Under the pieces are notes generated by a model. That model was not told the DNA's origin, did not search any database, and saw only the letters and a program-made list of their open reading frames with translations. Positions 39,301 to 48,300 of a stretch of 64,000 nucleotides of DNA are shown here, piece by piece; the stretch's first letter is position 1, and the number at the start of each line of letters is the position of its first letter. The position numbers and the translations under genes were made by a program. Source of the DNA: Opisthorchis felineus. Its lineage: Eukaryota; Platyhelminthes; Trematoda; Opisthorchiida; Opisthorchiidae. The DNA is taken from the NCBI GenBank assembly GCA_004794785.1, contig SJOL01007370.1:51539-115538 (forward strand). Reading direction: 5' to 3'.

Positions 39301-42300
39301 ATAATTATTTCTGTATTTTACGCTCATCAACGCGTCTAAACAGATGAGGTGGCAGCCGACGCCAGTTGAACTATACAGTCATGGTCTGTTGAGGAGTGGT
39401 CTCAACTAAATGCTCCTTACGTAGATTTGTAATGACTTCGACACGGTCCACTTTATTTTCCCTGATAATATCGGACAACAATCCTCGTGTCGCTTCACTC
39501 ATCTCCCATCCATCTACGTATCCTACAAAATAGGCTTGAAATAAATCGAATGTCTCAACAAGCATGGGCGAAATCACGAATGTTGCTCTGCCAAATCAGT
39601 CCGACGATTTGAAGAGTCGGTGTACATATGATACTAAGGTGCATGTGACTGCACAATCGCACTGAATATTCCTGGTTCAACGATCACCACCAGCTGCTAC
39701 TGCTGCTGCGAAAAATTCGTCAACTGTACACCCTGCTTAGTGAAACAGAGTTTTTCCAATACAAGTGTTTGTGACACAGAATTGCTATCGTTGTTGTATT
39801 CATCGGATTTAAATCATCTTGTCCCAATAGTGTGTCTTACTTCGATGGAATTGCTGTGCTGGACATTCAAACATGGCAGTTGCTTACAATTTTTTCAGCC
39901 GTTATGCACATACAGAGGCTTGTGTAGATACCGGTGATGACATCACCCCGGTAATGTCAGCTAACAGCTTTAGGTTGTTAACTCATCCAACAGACATGTA
40001 CAATCAAGCACAATTACGACTGCTCGTCTAGGCCACAAGTGGATGCTCTGCTGATAAAACTGATAAAACTTGGTAAAACTGAACACAATGGTCCTGTATT
40101 ATTGCTGAGACTACGCGATAACGCGCACCGAATCATGTGATCTCTGTAGCGGAATAATCCAGATTGGAGCGGTGCATGTTGACAACGCAAAAGAAAAAGC
40201 GTTTGCATGAGCCCTAAAGCGATGAACGGCGATGGCTTCCTTGCAACGAATGACGGTATGACAATGGTATGCTTTATATATCTCACACGTACTGGAAGAT
40301 TAGTCAGCGTTGAATCTGAACTTAGCAATGCTTTCGTGGTTTGTTCAGGCCGTGCTCAATCTGTGTTTGCAGTTGCTGAGGCGGTTCCATATCCTGAAGA
40401 TTGGGTGATCACTAGTTTTGCAGAAGAGGTCGAAAGCACCTGTGACGTGTGATGTAAGATTATGGTTAGTGGGATCTTCCAATTAATCGCCCGGCGAAGA
40501 ACAGCGAGTCTCCGTACTACGAGTAATCATAATATGAGATGGTCTGGAGGTAAAGTCGTACCGTCCTCTGCGATAGGAGTGTGAAGAATGTAAGGCGTTT
40601 CCCCCAGGCCACCAGCATGTCCATATTTATGAAAGCAGCGATGCTGCCCTCCTTCGAGGAAGGACGGGTTAGAAAAGTTCGGCCCCAAAACCGCACACTC
40701 CGATTGCCCAACGGTTGACCGTGACCACCGGCGCATTATTCAATACGGTGGAAATACTTTTAAAACCAAACAGTCCGGTGCTGTTCAAAAGGCACCTGAT
40801 GTGCGCAGCTGCACTAGGAGTGAGACAGTAATGCCCTACTCCCTGCGCCCTCGGGCCAGGCCAGCCCCCTACAGCCATTGGCTCATTGGCTCCGAGAAGC
40901 ATCCCCCAAGAAAACCCTAACAACCGCTGCCTCGCGGTTCAGACTCTTGAGTCAGAGGCTATGGGTAGGGTCCCCGAGCGAAACCCTACATCCCCCACTG
41001 CCTTGTGGGTCAGACTTTTGAGTCAAAGGCTCAAGGTGGGGTACCTCAACTCAACCCTCTTCTTCGTCCTGGGCAACCGAGAAGTATCATTTGCCCTTGC
41101 AGCCCTTCGCTTACCGGCCTTCTCCCACACTCCCTCTTCACCCATTGTACAGTTCAGTGCAATCAACCCATCTGCCAATCCCCTAGCCACTGTTCCGTGT
41201 CTCGGCCGTCGGCCAGAAATATAAACCAAAATAATCACTTACTTACCTCAAAATATCTGATCCACGTTGCAGCCTTTAATGTCAAATTGGGCAACAGGTA
41301 TCCCTTGCTGCAACCTTGCTTTCCCTCTCTGTCGATCCGAAACACGCATACAAGACCGCACTTCGGTCGTGCTCCTCAAGCCGCAGGTCGATGCGGTAAA
41401 CGGTCTTTGTCGTATCAGCATACGCCCTAACAGATAGCAGTTCTGAGACTGAAAAGGACGATTTTTATCATGGTCTGTCACGATTGCTTCGGTCGGCAAG
41501 AAGGACGGATATAGTAATCCTGGCGCGTGATATGAATGCCCAAGTTGGAGGACTAAGTCCGGAAGAAGCACGGTTAGGTGGTAGATTTGGAGTCGATGCT
41601 GAGCGTACAGATAATGGGAAGCGGCTTCTTCAGTTGTGTGTAGATCATCGTCCGTTCCTGGCTAGCACAAACTTCCAACACAGTTACTTGGAGGCCACCA
41701 GTCATGGACTCATGTGGCTATCAGTTACCGATGGAGAGCTTCAATTAAAGATTGTCGTTCCTTCTGGGGTATGCAACTCGACTCTGATCATGCCATTGTG
41801 CAGACCCCGTTATCACTTCGCTTTTCGTCAACATTACGCGTGCCGAAATAGAGCAGCTCCGCTCATCAACTTCGACAAGTTTCAGTAGCTGAAGAGTATC
41901 GAACTGATCTGGCTAGAAAGCTACTGGAAACGCATAGTCATGTGGACGACGAAGATTACTTGGAGGATGAATGGAGGCGAGTTAAAGAAGCAATGCTTTC
42001 ACCTTTCAGAGCTGTTTGTCTGGCCCATCTAACTCGAGTCAATGAACACTGGATATCTTCGAGATCAGCAGATCTTATTGCTGCCAGAAAAACCATACCA
42101 GCAACTAGCGACTATGATGGCGCACGCAGATCCCTCAAACACCGGATAATCAGGAGCTTGAAGAATGACAGAGAACGCTGGTGGATTTCGAAGGCCCAGG
42201 AGATGGAGAAGGCTTTCGCTGCAGGCAACAGCCGCGCCCTGTTTCAACTGATTCGATCAACGGGTCAAAAGAAGTCAGCTATCAGTGAGACAATATGCGA

Positions 42301-45300
42301 AAAAGACGGAACAGCAATTCACTCCCTCAATCGCCGTCTTGAGCGGTGGGCTGAGCACTTCCAAGAACAGTTCACCTGGTCTCCTTCAACACAACCGCTG
42401 GAAGAACCAAGCGGGTCCGAATGGAACATTGACACCAACCCACCATCAGCAACCGAAATCCAGCGTGAGATTTCAATCCTGAAGCGCGACAAGGCACCTG
42501 GCCCGGATGGTTTACACCCCGCGCTCTTCAAAGAAGGTGGCGAGGTCCTGGTGAACAGTCTGACAACGATACTGCAGAAGATTTGGAATGAAAACAGAAT
42601 ACCAGCCGAATGGAGCTCCTCGACCGTCATCCCAGTTTTCAAAAAGGGAGCAAGAACGTCATGTGAAAACCATCGTGGTATCAGCCTGGTATCCGTCGCA
42701 TCTAAGGTGCTCTCTGGCATTATTTTGCGCAGGTTGATGGATTATCGGGAGAGAGATTCGTGAGAATCAAGCTGGGTTTCGCCCTGGTCGAGGATGCATC
42801 GACCATATCTTCACCTTGAGACAAATTCTTGAACAGCGCCACTCCTTCAGACGGCCCACGTTGGTCGTTTTTCTGGATTTGAAAGCTGCTTTTGATTCTG
42901 TCGATCGTCAGCAACTTTGGCAGTGTCTGGCGATCAAAGGTGTCCCTTCCAAATTTCTATCCCTTATGAGGGCACTGTATGCGAACTCCTGTGGGCGCGT
43001 ACGAGTATACGGGAAGCTCTCGCCTGAGTTCACCACGTCCAGTGGGGTAAGACAAGGCTGTCCTCTTTCCCCTTTCCTCTTCAACTTTGTTATTGATATG
43101 CTGCTTGAAATTTCTCTGCCTGCCTCTGAAACCTCGGGAGTCGAAATGCTCCCGGGACGTTCCCTCACAGACATTGAGTATGCGGACGATATTGCTCTCC
43201 TTGGTTCAGATCCTTCCCAAATGCAAACGATTTTAAATAACCTAAATAACTCTGCCGCACGGTTTGGCATGCGCTTCACACCTGCAAAGTGTAAAGTGCT
43301 GCTACAAGACTGGGTGGGATCAAACCCACACCTCATGCTTGCAGGCGAGCCAATCGACGTGGTAGATAAATTTGTTTACCTGGGCAGCTGTATAAGTTCC
43401 GGTGGACTGGCTGGAGATGAGGTTATTTCTCGAATCGGAAAGGCCAGGGCAGCTTTTGCCAACCTCCGACACCTATGGCGCCGACGTGACGTGAATTTGC
43501 CTGTCAAGGGCAGAGTTTACACTGCGGCAGTGCGATCCATACTGCTTTATGGATCAGAGACGTGGCCCCTACGCGCAGAGGATATACGAAAGATGTCAGT
43601 GTTTGACCATCGGTGTCTCCGAAGCATTGGTCAGATCTGGTGGGAACATCGGATCAGCAATGCTGAGATACGCCAGATGGTCTTAGGAAGAAGGAACTCT
43701 CCTTCGATAGATGAATTACTCACGCTTCATAGGTTATGCTGGTTAGGACATGTACTCCGCATGCCAGAAGACCGCCTGCCTCGCAGAACTCTCTTCGCCC
43801 AGCCCTGTGCTGAGTGGAAGCGACCGGGACGTGGACAGTGTATGACCTGGCAACGAAGTACGAAAACACTGACCAGTAAACTTAGTCGAGTCGGCAACTG
43901 CCGCCTCCCTGGATGGGGACCCCGGGACTCAAGTCACCAGTGGTTAATGACATTGGCAGAAATGGCCCAATTGCGCACTCAGTGGCACTCATGCATCAAA
44001 GCTATCGCCTTCAATGCGTAGCTACCCGATTTCCGAACAAACTGGACATGCCTTCGCCTCCAAGGCATTCCCGTTTTCCGGTGATCACTATTGCTTAGTG
44101 ACACTAGCAGAAATGGTTCTGTCGCGCAGTCAGTGGCGCTCGTGCATCAAAGCTATTGCCTTCAGTGCGTAGCTACCCAATTTCCGAACAAACTGAACAG
44201 GCCTTCGCCTCCAAGGCTTGGTTGTATGTCCCACACTCCCGTTTTCCGGTGATCGAAACTGTAGCAGCTGGAACCAAAGTGCCTATGGTACACGGTTTAT
44301 AGCTGATAAATTGAATTTAATTTAATTGGCCCGTTAAGTGAGAAGAGCGTTGTCTGTTAGAGAAGAGGTTGTATTTCACGGGAAAAACAGCAGAGCAGAT
44401 AATTTCTCGTGCTGAGTCCGTGGTTCAGAAGCTTCCTTCAACGAAAATGGAGGAGCTAGGCGTACACTTGGTCACATTCCCGAAGTCCATACAACTGTGG
44501 GCCCAAAATATAGCACCTGTAGAGTGAACAGCCTAAAACATATGGATCCCAAAGGCAGATAACGGTAATGCCCCCATCATTATGAATTAGACTATTTTTA
44601 TGACTGGCTATTTGCGAAAGGTTTAACAACACCTGGCTGATGGGCCTTACCGGCGAGTTAACCGCCCGACTATCACATCAGCAATGGATAACTGTAACTG
44701 TTGAACTTGGGACGTATTTAAGAACGATGATGATGAATCCCCTGGACAAGGCGACTTGTATCCGTTGGACCATGAAAGTGCAATCCAATCACGACTCTAT
44801 GGACCAGTTAAAATCCTTTGAACATGCGTCCCAACAAAAAAAATCGTCCAGCTGTATCACCCTTTCGGTGCCTAGCTGCCATGCCACCCGAAGGAAGCAC
44901 GAGGGCTTGGATACTGTCAGGTTGCCCAACCCTAGACAGGGGAAGTCGAGATGCAGAGGTCGGGTTCGAACCACGGACCCTCCGGTCAGTAACTCCACGC
45001 TCTAACCACTGAACTATCTCGTCTCACAAGACCTGTAGTGAATGGCATAACTTTACAAGCGTACGGGTTAGCTTGATTTCTGACAGATGTCTCAAAACTA
45101 CCCGGTCGTCATTCACATGCATAACAATTTTGTACGATTTTGCTACAAAGAATAGCTGGGTTTCCTTTGGAACTGGACAAAGTTCCTTTGTTCGCAAATG
45201 AGTGTATTTCGCTGAAGTTCCTTTTAGTTTTATTGTTGGCTCACGGTGTACAAACATTCATGAGACGCACCCTCTCGAGGTAGCATGACGGTTGCTTCTG

Positions 45301-48300
45301 GCAGACAAGCCTGAAAGAACGGACGCAACTCTCTGTAGGTAAACTAGTTTGTGGCTTAAGCCCAGCTATGCACTCTTAAGAGTAAGGTTTGGCGATTGGA
45401 TTTCCAATATCTCCGATTCTGGTTGGTATGAATATGGAAGATCTCGAACAGAGAGCGGAAGCCAAATTCCAGTGTCTACCGGGAGTTTCTGGCTTTACGT
45501 AGCTGACACATTTGTTGCGATCAAGCGTTATATAGTTGACGAATTCTGCTGGAATCTTCATATTATGCTAGAGTTCGTTTCAGATGTACCGCTCATCCTA
45601 GACAATATGATGCATAAGAGTGGCGGGGAACTACGCTAATATAGTCTCTGCACTGTTTAGTCGAGTAAGTGCGCTGCGCACTGGAATGGTCAGTCGAACG
45701 GCAGCGTAAATTGAGCCGAAAAAAGGAGATCCCGAGAAAGCGTATACCCAGTGGGTTTAACTAGGTGGCAGCTAAGGTGGGTAGTGGCCCAACACCTAGA
45801 CCCAACAAGGAGTGGGTCGGAACAGCGGTCAACCCATGTAAAACAGGTGCATCTGAAGTCAATGGAAGGGTTTTGAATATCAGTGACATTAGAGTAACAC
45901 TCCCAGTATTGGTGCTATTGGAGGTTCGCCTCCCGGTTGTTACGTCTAAGGCTTGTTACAAAACGAAATGCAACGACTGCATGAAGGCTTTTACATGGGC
46001 CAAAGAGCCAAGGAGTTGCATACGAGAATCGGTGAGTATCAGGCATGCATAAACTGGCCACCAAGAAACACAAATGAATATCAGGCGATCCCAGATTACT
46101 CAGCAGTGGTGAGCATGCTCTAGACACATTGGCTTTGGGAAATGTGGAGTTTGTGAGAAGACGACTAAGATCCACACCACACGACTGGCCGCCGAATTGG
46201 TGGAAATCGCCGCACATTCTAGTGTAAATAGAACAGATGGCGTAGTGTGATAATGGTATTTCCTGAGCTTAGTTGTCGGTCTTAATCTTCCAAGCCAGCG
46301 TTCCCGGCAAAAGTGCACAATGTGTATTCGCGCCCAAAACCAGGTCGAGAACGCATGTACAGCGCGTCGTTTATAAATTGTATGCGGTGACAACATTCTG
46401 GGAATTCTGACGCCTTCTGGACATGCCGTTGGTAACCGGCATTCGGCATTTACTGGATTATGGTTGGCTGTTTGGTTCAGACTGTCGACCAATCAGAGCT
46501 CGCCTTGATGCTGAACTGGCAAGCGGCCCGATCTTTTGGCCAGTCTCTTGCGAGATAGGTTTCTTGGCCGTAGCAGCGCCTAACTGCGAGCGGTAAAGTG
46601 GCATGGGTGCGGAATTTCGCCTAACACCTCCTTGAAGATTGTTGACGTATCTTCGAAGTCGGAGGTTTACTTGCATTGGCCTCACTGGCTTGTGGATCCT
46701 GTCTGTCCAGCGTCGCGGTCGTAATGCGTGCTCGGGCTGGGCCTCCGACGAAGAAGCTGATGGGTTCCTCGCGATGGTGCCGACATCAAAAGTGTCCACA
46801 AGCATCTCTAGACTTGACTCACTCGGTCCGGTGAACAGGATCTTCGCATTTGTCGGCCGGATTTGGTTTGTGTGCCGAATCCACTTGGCTGGGCCAACTT
46901 GGATCTCGTATAGCGCTTTGCCGCGCCGGCAAAGGATGTGTTCTGGAATCCACTTAGGGTGTCTGCCGCTGTAGTCGCGGACCAGCACTCTCTGGCCTTC
47001 ACTGAAGGAGAGCGCGGTTGCTCCATGCTGCCGGTTGAATTTGTTCTCCCTTCTGTTGCGGTAACTCAGTTGTCTTTTGTGTGACCGAGTAGTGTCATGC
47101 GCTGTTCGAAGCCTACGTCGGAGCAGTGCCTCTGTTGGTGACATTCCATCAGGCGATTTGGGGTTTGGTGTCACTCTATATGCCAGCAGGAACCTTTGCA
47201 AAATCTCTTTCTTCGGTTCCTCCCCTCTGGACTTCCGAAATGCACGCTTCACGTAGAACTGGCAACCGTGTGGAGACCGTTGAGTTGGTGCGTCGCAACG
47301 CGCAGTTATCAGTGAAATGGTCTGGATCTGAAGTACAAATCCCAGGCAAATTGAAACCCACTTAATCTCCTCCAACTCCATTTCCCTCGTCCTAGGCCTC
47401 ACTCATCCACATCATCAAGATGTGTGAACTCCAGTCAGGTGGACCGATGTTTACCCCAACACGTTTGCAGGTTCAGGTACAGAATGCCCGAACGCCGACG
47501 AAGCGGTATCCGTTCAGTGGTTTCGCATCCCATACTCTAATAAACTCAGTTCACAACTTGTTCCTTAAAACCGAATACTAACCAAGTTGCCAGAATCATG
47601 TGGTGATCACGAGAATTACAGTCTGTCAAGTGTTCATTCTGAACCGGGGGCTGATTATACGCTACGATGAAGATGGTCTTTTTTCAATTTTTATTGAATC
47701 AGCATCCAATTCGGACCAAATGGAAGCATTTGTTTACCGGCACTGGATCGTGCTTACTACGACCCTCACAAGTACCGATATCCTTATAGCGTGCTGCAAG
47801 GATAAGCAAATAGTTTTGCATCAGCAATTATCTACCCTTAATCTGTATTTATTTAGGTTATTTGGAGCAATTGTTGCGCATAAGAATCGGTTGCACCAGA
47901 AATGCGGTGGCATGGTTGCTTCTTCAAGTATCTTTTGCATGCGAATGTTCGGTCAGAAAATATTGGCGATATCTTTTCTTACCTTCGATCTTTTTTAGTG
48001 TAAAAAGAGTTAACCGAAATCCGTAAGGATTCAACCATACGTCAATTTTAGGGCCAACTGTTCAAACTGTGCACGGACAGTTTTGGTTGCAGTTATCCGC
48101 GTGCAGCGCCCGCATACCAGTGAATCTTGGTGACATTGGTGCCTGTTGGCACATATCTGACCATGCCTTCTTAAGGGTTCAAAAAACTGCGGTTTTGACT
48201 GAAAAACTGTTCGGGTGTGTTATTTAGAAACATTCCTTTCGCCGAACTTTGGGTTTAGTAGTGTCATCTGGTGGTTTTACTACGTCGGCTTCATTGTTGA

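Larger units (their letters stand above)
40500..44275 (+). mobile_element. RTE-type non-LTR retrotransposon, family A, copy 2 (near full length, broken)
   Basis: This LINE lies inside the last PPP6R intron. A GC-rich 5' region (about 40.5-41.2 kb, 5' edge uncertain) precedes remains of an AP-type endonuclease and a full reverse transcriptase. Endonuclease traces: AAFNV near 41.27 kb and [19 protein letters not shown] near 41.53 kb. RT traces: [44 protein letters not shown] and YADD at 43179-43190. The C-terminal block after YADD ([43 protein letters not shown]) is characteristic of flatworm RTE elements. The frame changes around 41.88 kb and again near 42.755 kb, and about 190 bp of the endonuclease are absent relative to the copy at 6 kb, so the element is inactive. 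Its 3' end carries a tandem duplication. Confidence 0.9.

Noticed and set aside
44825..45026. Possible real tRNA gene on the minus strand
   Set aside because: A and B boxes are good, but no acceptor-stem pairing is seen and three related copies share a non-tRNA body and tail, so it is a SINE.
47600..47998. 132-codon plus-strand open stretch
   Set aside because: No recognisable domain, no splice framing; next to Gypsy remains and probably chance or an unrecognised repeat.
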